From: Verrucomicrobiota bacterium
GTDB taxonomy: Bacteria; Verrucomicrobiota; Verrucomicrobiia; Limisphaerales; UBA1100
DNA length: 6,384 nucleotides
Assembly: GCA_028872685.1 (NCBI GenBank)
Contig: JAPKEI010000159.1
Location: 1-6,384, forward strand
Direction: 5' to 3'
Shown here: in pieces, positions 1 through 6,384 of the stretch
Layout: each line of letters begins with the position of its first letter
Numbering within the stretch: position 1 is the first letter of the stretch
Made by a program: the position numbers and the translations under genes
The notes under the pieces: generated by a model
What the model saw: only the letters and a program-made list of their open reading frames with translations
Told to the model about the DNA's origin: nothing
Database searches by the model: none

Positions 1-78
1 TATGCCTCAGTGATGTTGATGTGTGGGATTCTTAGGTTCAGTGAACTCCGGATTTTTCGAGAGATGTTTTGTGAAAGA
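1..78. other. Non-coding flank after the cytochrome gene
   Basis: This short stretch lies downstream of the stop codon of the minus-strand cytochrome fusion gene. It contains one small perfect palindrome, GTTCAGTGAAC at 36-46, which on the minus strand could form only a 4-bp stem with a 3-base loop. No run of T follows it on the minus strand, so I do not call a terminator. No start codon with a meaningful reading frame is visible. The transcript may continue past the left edge. Confidence 0.5.
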
Positions 79-2784
79 TTAAGGGATGGCTCTTAGAGTA
101 AAGAAGCTGGTCAGCTTATTCTTCACAGGTGCATCACCAAATATTTTCTTAGTCTCCGGAATGTGGATGTGATAGATCCGGTTCAGCCACTTATCTCCAT
201 CACCAAACCCTTTCACTTTCAGGAGAACCGATTTGCGGTCTTTGTTCAACTGCACTCGCTCAATGACATCGGCTCGCTTATCATGCTCTGGCGATCCATA
301 ACGGCCTGTGTTGGTATAAAACCAGGACTGCACTTTCAGGTAACCTGCTAATTCATCTTCACTCACCTTATCCGAAATCGGCTGAGTAAAATGCATTATG
401 AATCCATCCTTGGCTGAATTCACTCTGTGAATGGCAGCTGCAATCGTCTTCCCATCATAAATGATGCGCTGCAAGCTGGCTTGTTGCCCTCCAAAAGCAC
501 CCCATCCACGACCTGTCTGACCGATGAGCAAGCTGCCGTCTGGAAGGAACACCGGCCGCATCACCCCAGACGCGAAAAACCGCGCAAATGAAACCACACA
601 GCCCTGATCCATACCCTTCACTTTTTCGACTGTCACACGGAACAAATTCGACATGGTTTGATCACCAAGAAACATCTGTTTTTTGTAGGGACCAAACTTT
701 CCGCCAGTAAGATCCCAGGCTGGATGGCCGGGAGAGTTGGCAACCTTGCCATGAGGGAGCCACACGGCACCCTTACGAATTTTCTCCTTCCATTTATCAA
801 ACTTCAACTCAGGAGAATCCGGCTTCATTTTTCCAGGAAGAGACACGAGTCCCGACAAGTGCCCATAGAATTTTCCCTGTTCAAGCGGCACCACCTTAGA
901 TGAGCCCACGTATTCTCCCTGATTCTCTGCGTACCAGAGGCGCCCATCCGGATCAACCCCGAGACCGGCCGGACTACGCAACCCGTTGGCATACGGTTCA
1001 AATTTACCTTCGGGCGTAACGCGGCAGGCCCAACCACGATAACCTCCCATTGATCCCATGTACGGACCACCCGCACGCCACGAGGTGCGCTCGTTACCAC
1101 CGTGTGAAAGGTTCAAAGCAAAATAGTAATTGCCCTTCGCATCACGTACCGGTCCATGTGCATATTCATGATAGTTGGCGTGAAACCCGTAGTCATCACA
1201 CACTGTTTCAAAGAGATCTGCGCGTCCATCACCGGTGGTGTCACTCATCCGGGTCAACTCGGGCTTCTGCATAACGACAAATTTGTCACCCTTGTCGTCC
1301 TCGATCCAAACCCCAAGGGCTTCGTAGGTTCCTTCGGCAAACAATGACCATTTTCCATCCCGGATTCTCCACACGCCCGCTGAACGGGTCGCCACCACAA
1401 TGGTCCCGTCTTTTGCCACCGCAATCCCTGTCGGTTCAAAGAGTTGTGACCGGCCATAAAGGTCCTTGGGCGATTCCCAATTTTCAGACGAGTATCCCGC
1501 CGGAATTTCCATGGCCTTTCGTCCCGCCTGTTTTTTGTTGGTCACAAGCGGTTGTGTTGACCAGTCCTCATCACGACCCACAATCTGCCGGGCAACCAAT
1601 CCTCCCACAAGTCTCGCTGAGAACTTGTAGGACGCGTCTTTCGCAGGCTCCCGGGGATTTAATAACCACTCTTCCCCTTTCAATGTGCCTCCATCCACTT
1701 TGATATCAGTGAGTCCCTTCGTGGACACCATAAATTTCTGGCTATCGTTGAGTTTGCCACGAATAACAATCTCCACCCTGCCGTCATCGGCAAGCGTCAC
1801 TGCCTGGGCAATGTCGTTGCGACCTACGCGAAAATGAAAGACCGGGGCGCCAGTAGTAGAATCGATCCGGTGCCCCTTAAACTCGGCATCCGTTGAAGCC
1901 AACAACTCCGGGAAATCACGATCTTCCCAAAGCCATCTCTCAATGGCTTTGTGATCCATTACATCGGGCTCCTTGAATTCAAAATCAACAACGTCCCCAG
2001 AGCGTGTCATTGGCCGCAAAATACCGCCTCCCTGAATAAAGACCCGGTTCCCTTTCCCCCGCACAGAACCTGGTTTGCCTCGACCCGAACGTTCCTGCGT
2101 TAGATTCAGGAAGCCCCCACCCCACACATTGCGCACGGATAAAACGCGCGCATCAAATGTGTAATTCATTCCGTTTGGGGATCCTACATGCAGTGCTCTC
2201 CCGCTTGAGCCGCGTAGTGGTGCCCGAAAAACACGCGTCCGTTTGGTGACCAGTATTTCGTTCGGAATTTCAATTGGATTCTTCGGGATAACTTTTTTGT
2301 CCTGCTTCATCTTCACCACTGCAGGTCCCGACTGCCCCTCTGCAGCGAGAGTTCTCAGGAAGTGCCAAATATGTTCGACAGCCTGATCAGGAATGACTTC
2401 CTTGGCATACATCGGCATAATTTGTGGATATGGCTTCCCCTTGATTTGGCCGCTCTCGGAAATCGCGAGAGCATCCCACGACTCGCGAACCGAAGTCGTG
2501 TAGTATTTCTTGTCAGCTTTTATCCGGCTACGAGCCCCCGATTTTGGATTTAGCACCTCGCGATCCCTCGGCTTATTCTGGAACAACCCATATAAATTTG
2601 GCCCGGTACGAAAAGATTTATCATCCTTGGTAACTGCGTGACAAACCACGCACCCGTACGTTGCAAAGGCCTTTTCCCCCTCTGCCACAGCATCGATTTC
2701 CTGTTGGGCCAAAACCGGAAAATAACCCAAAAAGAAGATAATTAGAATTGATCTCGTCATGGCGCGAAGGGTTAAGGTAACCAT
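79..2784 (-). CDS. Secreted monohaem cytochrome c / DUF6797-like / PVC-type dehydrogenase propeller fusion
   Basis: Probable exported haem protein of 901 residues. Residues 1-27 form a signal peptide with Arg at 7 and 11, a hydrophobic core SILIIFFLGYFPVLA, and likely cleavage after Ala26. A class I cytochrome c domain follows (about 30-148): haem motif CVVCH at 45-49 and a likely distal Met123 in IMPMY. There is no second CXXCH. Residues about 180-440 resemble the DUF6797 domain. Residues about 445-775 resemble the PVC-type sorbosone-dehydrogenase-like propeller, with signatures EPTGIAV (450-456), DTTGDGRADL (515-524), a His-rich stretch (535-561) and QTGRGWGAFGG (756-766). A beta-rich C-terminal domain (about 785-898) ends the protein. 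The family suggests periplasmic oxidation of a sugar-like substrate with electrons passed to the fused haem; the substrate is unknown. The ATG at codon 9 (2758-2760) gives a tidier signal peptide and is an equally possible start, since neither has a clear ribosome binding site. The gene is divergent from the peptidase gene. Confidence 0.9.
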   Translation of the reverse strand: MVTLTLRAMTRSILIIFFLGYFPVLAQQEIDAVAEGEKAFATYGCVVCHAVTKDDKSFRTGPNLYGLFQNKPRDREVLNPKSGARSRIKADKKYYTTSVRESWDALAISESGQIKGKPYPQIMPMYAKEVIPDQAVEHIWHFLRTLAAEGQSGPAVVKMKQDKKVIPKNPIEIPNEILVTKRTRVFRAPLRGSSGRALHVGSPNGMNYTFDARVLSVRNVWGGGFLNLTQERSGRGKPGSVRGKGNRVFIQGGGILRPMTRSGDVVDFEFKEPDVMDHKAIERWLWEDRDFPELLASTDAEFKGHRIDSTTGAPVFHFRVGRNDIAQAVTLADDGRVEIVIRGKLNDSQKFMVSTKGLTDIKVDGGTLKGEEWLLNPREPAKDASYKFSARLVGGLVARQIVGRDEDWSTQPLVTNKKQAGRKAMEIPAGYSSENWESPKDLYGRSQLFEPTGIAVAKDGTIVVATRSAGVWRIRDGKWSLFAEGTYEALGVWIEDDKGDKFVVMQKPELTRMSDTTGDGRADLFETVCDDYGFHANYHEYAHGPVRDAKGNYYFALNLSHGGNERTSWRAGGPYMGSMGGYRGWACRVTPEGKFEPYANGLRSPAGLGVDPDGRLWYAENQGEYVGSSKVVPLEQGKFYGHLSGLVSLPGKMKPDSPELKFDKWKEKIRKGAVWLPHGKVANSPGHPAWDLTGGKFGPYKKQMFLGDQTMSNLFRVTVEKVKGMDQGCVVSFARFFASGVMRPVFLPDGSLLIGQTGRGWGAFGGQQASLQRIIYDGKTIAAAIHRVNSAKDGFIMHFTQPISDKVSEDELAGYLKVQSWFYTNTGRYGSPEHDKRADVIERVQLNKDRKSVLLKVKGFGDGDKWLNRIYHIHIPETKKIFGDAPVKNKLTSFFTLRAIP

Positions 2785-2942
2785 TGATCCACGGCAAGAA
2801 AAAACGATTTTTCCGTATTCAGGGGAAATACATCTCTCACACTAATCCCCCATAATACCCGGAGAGACCCTATTCTTCGAATGTCTCACTAACGTTGGAG
2901 TGTGGAATACTTTGTTTGAATGGATCTCAACTTTTCTCAGTA

Positions 2943-2996
2943 GAATCAGGGAGAACAGTGGGATTGAGATGAGAATCCTCTGAACTTCCCTGAATC
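2943..2996 (+). promoter_or_regulatory. 54-bp dyad in the leader of the peptidase gene
   Basis: Two inverted repeats share one exact centre (2969.5). The outer arms are 2943-2952 and 2987-2996 (GAATCAGGGA against TCCCTGAATC), matching at 9 of 10 positions. The inner arms are GGATT at 2961-2965 and AATCC at 2974-2978, matching at 5 of 5. An unpaired 8+8 base internal loop lies between them. The element ends 29 bases before the ATG of the peptidase gene. It could be an operator bound by a dimeric regulator or an RNA hairpin in the leader. The symmetry is seen in the sequence; the function is inference. Confidence 0.4.
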
Positions 2997-3002
2997 AGGA
3001 AG
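2985..3002 (+). promoter_or_regulatory. Competing small hairpin overlapping the dyad
   Basis: CTTCCCT at 2985-2991 can pair with AGGAAG at 2997-3002, giving 6 pairs with one bulged C and a GAATC loop. The near-palindrome CCTGAATCAGG at 2989-2999 forms its core. It uses the same bases as the right arm of the larger dyad, so the two folds exclude each other in RNA. That is the arrangement of an attenuator or switch, but the stem is short and may be chance. Confidence 0.25.
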
Positions 3003-3025
3003 GTAAGGTAGAATCTTCTCCAGCA

Positions 3026-3892
3026 ATGAAACCATTCCCAATCCTTAATAGCTTTTTTGCGTTGGTGTTCTTGGGTTCCTGTCTCCTCCACATGCCTCTA
3101 ATAGGTGCTGACAACAATCCGCCCCCACCCAAAATCCCCAAACTTGATATCCGGCTGACTCACAAGGGATTCAAAACCGATCCCGAGAGTTTTTTGGCGG
3201 TATGCAATTCAGCCGCCATGGCTGTTGCCCGTTATTATCCCAAGCGGCAGTTTAAGCCCATCCTCATCCCCAAGGCCAATAACGGTTTCCCGGTAAAGCT
3301 GGACCAGCGCGGGCCCAAGGGTGAACCGCAGATTATGCTCAGTATTGATGATGGTTGGGGCTGGGCTCAGATCACCTACCAGTTTTCACACGAGTTCACC
3401 CATATCCTGATTAACCACGACCAGCCCCGTGCTGGCCCCAACCACTGGATCAACGAAGCCTTTTGTGAGGCGGTCTCCTATCAGGCCCTCAAGCAGATGG
3501 CCAAGGACTGGGCAAGCCATCCGCCTTACCCCAACTGGAAAGGCTACGCCAAGCACCACAACTCCTATGCCGATAGGTATCTGGGCAAAGACAGAGCCCG
3601 GCCTGAAGGAATGGCGTTTACCGCGTGGTTCCAGAAAAATGAGAATGCCCTGCGACTGGGTAAACGGTATCCCAAGTACGACCTCTACAAATACCCAGCC
3701 TACCAGTTCTATCAGATCATCAAGGGGGACCCCAAGCAACTTGAGGCCCTTGCTTTCCTAAACTTTGGCCTGCGCAATTCGGGTATCAGCACCCGCCAAT
3801 ATTTGGCCCGTTGGAAAACCGTGTTACCAGCTCGGCACAAACCATTCGCTGATAAGGTTGGGGCGGTCTTTGGCTACTCCCTGCCAAACTAA
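3026..3892 (+). CDS. Putative secreted gluzincin-like zinc metallopeptidase
   Basis: Predicted exported protein of 288 residues. The N-terminus (1-28) is a signal peptide with Lys2, a hydrophobic stretch and probable cleavage after IGA (residue 28). Cys19 in LGSC could be a lipobox, but the hydrophobic segment runs past it, so ordinary signal peptidase cleavage seems more likely. The mature start is proline-rich (PPPP at 32-35). The key motif is HEFTH at 122-126, followed 17 residues later by Glu144 in WINEAFCE. This fits zinc ligands His122, His126 and Glu144 with catalytic Glu123, as in gluzincin (peptidase MA clan) enzymes; Glu148 is an alternative ligand. The rest is rich in aromatic and basic residues, with no other domain recognised. 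I cannot name the family or a substrate. The ATG at 3026 is chosen because the signal peptide begins there; no close ribosome binding site is visible. It is divergent from the cytochrome fusion and convergent with the DUF1501 gene. Confidence 0.82.
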   Translation: MKPFPILNSFFALVFLGSCLLHMPLIGADNNPPPPKIPKLDIRLTHKGFKTDPESFLAVCNSAAMAVARYYPKRQFKPILIPKANNGFPVKLDQRGPKGEPQIMLSIDDGWGWAQITYQFSHEFTHILINHDQPRAGPNHWINEAFCEAVSYQALKQMAKDWASHPPYPNWKGYAKHHNSYADRYLGKDRARPEGMAFTAWFQKNENALRLGKRYPKYDLYKYPAYQFYQIIKGDPKQLEALAFLNFGLRNSGISTRQYLARWKTVLPARHKPFADKVGAVFGYSLPN

Positions 3893-4050
3893 TCAGTTGC
3901 TTAGACTACGTACGCGGCAAGAATTCGGTATGCCACTTGGATATTGGCACCACTGGCTGCTGACCGCGATAGGAGTGCAGCCGCACGATGCATTTGCTAT
4001 CGAGGGTCTTAAAGCTTGAAATCCGGCGCGAAGTCGCCCACGCGAACGGT
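3893..4050. other. Convergent intergenic gap, structured, no gene
   Basis: This 158-bp gap lies between the stop codons of two converging genes. It contains several short inverted repeats but no stem followed by a T run on either strand, so no intrinsic terminator can be placed with confidence. Short reading frames cross it on both strands, but they lack start signals and overlap the neighbouring genes, so they are not called. The change from moderate to high GC falls near its right end (about 4020). Confidence 0.55.
3927..4002. repeat. Cluster of inverted repeats, possible dispersed repeat or folded 3' region
   Basis: Four stems are visible. (A) GGTATGCC at 3927-3934 pairs with GGCACC at 3946-3951, with a 2-base bulge. 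(B) GGCTGC at 3955-3960 pairs with GCAGCC at 3977-3982. (C) CGATAG at 3967-3972 pairs with CTATCG at 3997-4002. (D) GTGC at 3975-3978 pairs with GCAC at 3983-3986. B and C interleave and could coexist only as a pseudoknot; C and D are nested. This density of stems in 76 bases is suggestive of an intergenic repeat or 3' RNA structure, but each stem is short. Confidence 0.3.
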
Positions 4051-5424
4051 TCAGAGGATTTCCTTGATGGCTTTGCCTTGATCGACGAGGGCAACGGGAC
4101 GGCCGGCAAAATCCTTGAAGGTGGTTTCGGGGTCGATGCCCATTACTTCGTAGATGGTGGCGAGCACATCGTCGGGCTTGAGCGCGCGCGCGACGGGATG
4201 CTCAGCCTTGGCGTTGGTGGCGCCGATGACTTGGCCGGTCTTCAGGCCGCCGCCGGCGAGGATGACGCTCATGGCCTGGCCCCAGTGATCGCGGCCGGGG
4301 ATGGGGATGCCGGGTTGGCCGCTATTTAGTTTTGGCGTGCGGCCGAATTCGCCCATCACCACCACGAGCGTGTCGTCGAGCATCCCGCGTTGTTTTAAAT
4401 CCTCCAGCAGCCCCGCCACGGCGCGGTCGAGGAATGGCAGACGCGCCTCGAGGCCGATCTTAATTTTCGAATGCGTATCCCAGTGCGGCATGTCCACGGT
4501 CACGAAGCTCACGCCCGATTCCACGAGCCGCCGCGCCATCAGCGTGTAATGCCCCCACGGCCCGCGCCCGTAGAGGTCGCGCGTCTTGGCGCTTTCCTTT
4601 TCCATGTCGAACGCCGCGCGCGCCTTGCCGCCGGTGACCATATCCACCGCCTGCTGCTGATAACGGTCCAGAGATTCAAACGAGCCGGTGCGGTCGATGT
4701 TGCGGTTGATTTGGTCGAGGCTCTCCCGCAAGCCCACGCGATTACCCACGCGGCCGATGTCGCCGGCCAAATTCGCCAACACCGGCGGCGTCTGGATTTT
4801 TGTTTTCGAGGTCGCGCCGAGGTACTTCTGTTTCATGTTCAACTGAAACGGATTGTACGCCGCGCCGAGATAAGCCGCGCCCTGATAGCCGGGATAAAGA
4901 TAAACACTCTCCGCCGCGGGCAACCCCACATACGCCGGCATGCCCTTTGCGTTTGCGCCGCGTGCGCGCGCGATGCAGGAACCGATGGAGGGATATTTCT
5001 GCGCCTTATTCGCCGAGGTACTCCCGTGGCGGCCGGTGAGCATCCAATGCGCGGCGGCAAAGTGATCGCCCGTATCGTGATGGACCGAACGCAGCACGCA
5101 CATTTTATCCGCGTGCTTCGCCTGCAACGGCAGCATTTCTGAGAATCGAATACCCGGCACATTAGTCGCCATATCCAACCACGGCCCGCGATATTCCTTG
5201 GGCGCCGCCGGCTTGGGATCATAGGTCTCCATATGGCTCGGGCCGCCATCGAGCCAAATCAAAATCACCGACTTGCCATTACGTTTCGCCGCGCCCTCGG
5301 CCCGCAGCCGCAACAAGTCCGCCGTCGAAAGCCCCAGCACACCAAGAAATCCCGCCTTAATCGCCGTACGCCGCGAATGCCCAGCGCAGTTGTTTCCAAA
5401 ATTGCCCTGTTGAATTTCCAGCAT
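4051..5424 (-). CDS. DUF1501 family protein with twin-arginine signal
   Basis: Complete 457-residue DUF1501 protein, a normal family length. The family is abundant in PVC bacteria, is exported, and belongs to the alkaline phosphatase/sulfatase-like superfamily; its reaction is not firmly known. The N-terminus carries SRRTAIK at 18-24, a twin-arginine motif with Ala where Phe or Leu is common, then a weakly hydrophobic segment (25-38). This suggests export of a folded, probably metal-bound protein. Conserved signatures are WLDGGPSHMETYDPKP (57-72), HWDTH (314-318), GEFGRTPK (358-365) and GRDHWG (377-382); Asp59, Thr67, Asp316, His318, Glu359 and His380 are candidate metal or active-site residues. 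The start is 42 bp after the stop of the upstream propeller gene, so the two are probably one operon. No Shine-Dalgarno is seen; a small stem (AACC-ATC-GGTT on the minus strand) directly abuts the ATG. DUF1501 genes often sit beside DUF1553/cytochrome genes, which is not the case here. Confidence 0.93.
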   Translation of the reverse strand: MLEIQQGNFGNNCAGHSRRTAIKAGFLGVLGLSTADLLRLRAEGAAKRNGKSVILIWLDGGPSHMETYDPKPAAPKEYRGPWLDMATNVPGIRFSEMLPLQAKHADKMCVLRSVHHDTGDHFAAAHWMLTGRHGSTSANKAQKYPSIGSCIARARGANAKGMPAYVGLPAAESVYLYPGYQGAAYLGAAYNPFQLNMKQKYLGATSKTKIQTPPVLANLAGDIGRVGNRVGLRESLDQINRNIDRTGSFESLDRYQQQAVDMVTGGKARAAFDMEKESAKTRDLYGRGPWGHYTLMARRLVESGVSFVTVDMPHWDTHSKIKIGLEARLPFLDRAVAGLLEDLKQRGMLDDTLVVVMGEFGRTPKLNSGQPGIPIPGRDHWGQAMSVILAGGGLKTGQVIGATNAKAEHPVARALKPDDVLATIYEVMGIDPETTFKDFAGRPVALVDQGKAIKEIL

Positions 5425-5466
5425 AACCGATGGTTGGACGCTACGTTATGGGCAGCATTCAGGAAA

Positions 5467-6384
5467 CTACTGCGCGCGAGGTTTGCCCACGGCAAAGAGT
5501 GAGCGCGTTCCTCGCAAATACATCACGCCGTCGGAGAGTGCCGGCGTGGCCATGAGAGGTTCACCGACGGGATGCTCCGCGAGCAGTTTGAATTTCCCGC
5601 TAGCTTCAATCACAAACACCATGCCGTCCTCGCCGGCGCAGTAGATTTTGCCGTCGGTGGCGACAGGCGAGGCGCTGAAGCCATTACCGCGATGACGTAT
5701 GCGTTCGAAAAAATGTTCCGCGCCCGTCTTCAAATCGAAGCAGCCAAAGAGACCACTGTTGTTCAGCGCGTAAACCTTACCACGGTAAATGAGCGGCGTG
5801 GGCATGTACGGGCCGCGGCGGTTTTGCCACGCGACGTGTTTGCCGCCGGTGAGGTCGCCGCGTCCGCCCGGCCGCAGGCAGAAAATGGGCCGCTCCGGAT
5901 GCCGTCCGCTGGCAACAATAATGCGGTCGCCGGAAAATACCGGCGTGGGTGTGGTGATTTTCGAACTGCCGCCCAGCCGCCACAATTCCTTGCCGGTTTC
6001 CGGATTGTAACCGCGGATAAATTTCGACCCATTCGTTATTAGCTCCGGCTGTTTGCCCGGCCACACCGTCGGCGTTCCCCACGAGGGCAGCTCGTCGCGC
6101 TTCGTCCGCCAAAGCTCCTTGCCGGTTTTCACATCCACCGCCAGCACGAACGACTCTTTCTGCGTGTCACACTGCACAATGACTTTACCGTTCCAAATGA
6201 TGGGGGAACTGGCGGTGCCCCATTCGTAACCGGGCGAGTCGTAAGCGCCTACGTCCAGCCGGCCCAAGTTTTTCTTCCAAAGTAATTCCCCTTTCACCGT
6301 GTACGCGAACAACCCCTCCGAGCCGAAGAACGCCACCACGTGCTGGCCGTCGGTCGCCGGCGTGGAGTTCGCGTAAGTCGCCTT
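5467..6384 (-). CDS. PQQ-like beta-propeller repeat protein, N-terminus beyond window
   Basis: The last 305 codons of a gene whose frame stays open to the right edge. The GTG at 6337-6339 is not the true start, because the upstream codons (reading KATYANSTPATDGQH) continue typical family sequence. The visible part contains propeller blades of the PQQ-like repeat type. Blade motifs include GELLWKKNLG (about 32-41 of the visible part), KTGKELWRTK (86-95), ETGKELWRLGG (129-139) and KTGAEHFFERI (219-229), with SSPIIWNGKVIV- and TPLIYRGKVYAL-type strands between them. Members are usually exported and many PVC versions do not bind PQQ; the blade fold alone does not show enzyme activity. The missing N-terminus would normally hold the signal peptide and about two more blades. 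The stop at 5467-5469 lies 42 bp upstream of the DUF1501 start, suggesting co-transcription with this gene first. Confidence 0.9.
   Translation of the reverse strand, partial: KATYANSTPATDGQHVVAFFGSEGLFAYTVKGELLWKKNLGRLDVGAYDSPGYEWGTASSPIIWNGKVIVQCDTQKESFVLAVDVKTGKELWRTKRDELPSWGTPTVWPGKQPELITNGSKFIRGYNPETGKELWRLGGSSKITTPTPVFSGDRIIVASGRHPERPIFCLRPGGRGDLTGGKHVAWQNRRGPYMPTPLIYRGKVYALNNSGLFGCFDLKTGAEHFFERIRHRGNGFSASPVATDGKIYCAGEDGMVFVIEASGKFKLLAEHPVGEPLMATPALSDGVMYLRGTRSLFAVGKPRAQ

Larger units (their letters stand above)
2785..3025. promoter_or_regulatory. Divergent intergenic control region
   Basis: This AT-richer gap of 241 bp separates two genes transcribed away from each other, so it must hold both start regions. 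A TCAGGG-type motif occurs three times: ATTCAGGG at 2817-2824, AATCAGGG at 2944-2951, and the first form inverted at 2988-2995. Possible -10 elements are TATTAT on the minus strand (near 2852-2857) for the cytochrome gene and TAGAAT at 2941-2946 for the peptidase gene. The latter has TTGAAT at 2916-2921, with a long 19-bp spacer. These hexamers are weak and I would not rely on them. AGGAAGG at 2997-3003 is about 22 bases from the peptidase ATG, too far for a normal ribosome binding site. Confidence 0.5.

Noticed and set aside
36..46. Palindrome GTTCAGTGAAC as a terminator for the cytochrome fusion gene
   Set aside because: The RNA stem would be only 4 bp, and no T run follows it on the minus strand.
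1344..1703. Plus-strand reading frame of 119 codons opposite the cytochrome fusion gene
   Set aside because: Lies entirely antisense to a conserved coding region, has biased proline/serine-rich composition and no ribosome binding site.
2792..2800. CGGCAAGAA shared by the divergent gap and the convergent gap (3915-3923)
   Set aside because: Nine bases is too short to call a repeat in 6.4 kb.
2943..3015. Four GAATC sites (2943, 2973, 2992, 3011) as CcrM-type methylation control
   Set aside because: Cell-cycle GANTC methylation is known from Alphaproteobacteria, which the gene content does not suggest; three of the four sites are simply parts of the dyad and its arms.
3765..4019. Plus-strand reading frame running from the peptidase gene into the convergent gap
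   Set aside because: Overlaps the end of the peptidase gene in another frame; the part in the gap has no start signal and coincides with the inverted-repeat cluster.
4049..4060. 12-base match GTTCAGAGGATT, inverted at 2974-2985
   Set aside because: About two such 12-base matches are expected by chance in a window of this size, and one copy lies at the end of a coding region.
4471..5142. Long plus-strand reading frame (223 codons) opposite the DUF1501 gene
   Set aside because: It is an antisense shadow of a clearly conserved, GC-rich gene; its translation is Arg/His-rich with no domain or start signal.
1..6384. CRISPR arrays, tRNA or rRNA genes, insertion sequences, phage or defence genes
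   Set aside because: No spaced direct repeats, cloverleaf-like sequence, transposase or nuclease motifs were seen on either strand; the window is accounted for by four exported-protein genes and short gaps.

Overview
The window looks like a chromosomal piece from the Planctomycetes-Verrucomicrobia (PVC) group, most likely a Verrucomicrobiota or planctomycete bacterium. Three of the four genes belong to exported protein families that are strongly enriched there: a cytochrome c / DUF6797-like / beta-propeller fusion, a DUF1501 protein with a twin-arginine signal, and a PQQ-like beta-propeller repeat protein. The gene starts lack clear Shine-Dalgarno sequences. The phylum call rests on family knowledge and not on any marker gene in the window.

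Layout: positions 1-78 are a short tail without a gene. Positions 79-2784 (minus) encode a 901-residue secreted monohaem cytochrome fused to a PVC-type dehydrogenase-like propeller. Positions 2785-3025 are a divergent control region with a 54-bp dyad and three copies of a TCAGGG-type motif. Positions 3026-3892 (plus) encode a secreted HEXXH zinc-peptidase-like protein. Positions 3893-4050 are a convergent gap with several short inverted repeats and no convincing gene. Positions 4051-5424 (minus) encode the DUF1501 protein. Positions 5467-6384 (minus) hold the C-terminal part of a PQQ-like propeller protein whose start lies beyond the right edge. The last two genes are 42 bp apart on one strand and are probably co-transcribed, propeller first.

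Taken together this is a secretome neighbourhood: all three complete products carry export signals, and the fourth belongs to a usually exported family. Such proteins in PVC bacteria are usually linked to periplasmic or cell-surface breakdown and oxidation of organic matter, often polysaccharides, but no substrate can be read from this sequence. By hand sampling, the right part (about 4020 onward) is clearly richer in GC than the left part, with the change falling in the convergent gap.

I found no RNA genes, CRISPR arrays, transposases, phage genes or defence genes, and no convincing new multi-gene system. The most interesting non-coding signals are the symmetric dyad with a competing hairpin in the leader of the peptidase gene, and the structured convergent gap, which may be a dispersed repeat.
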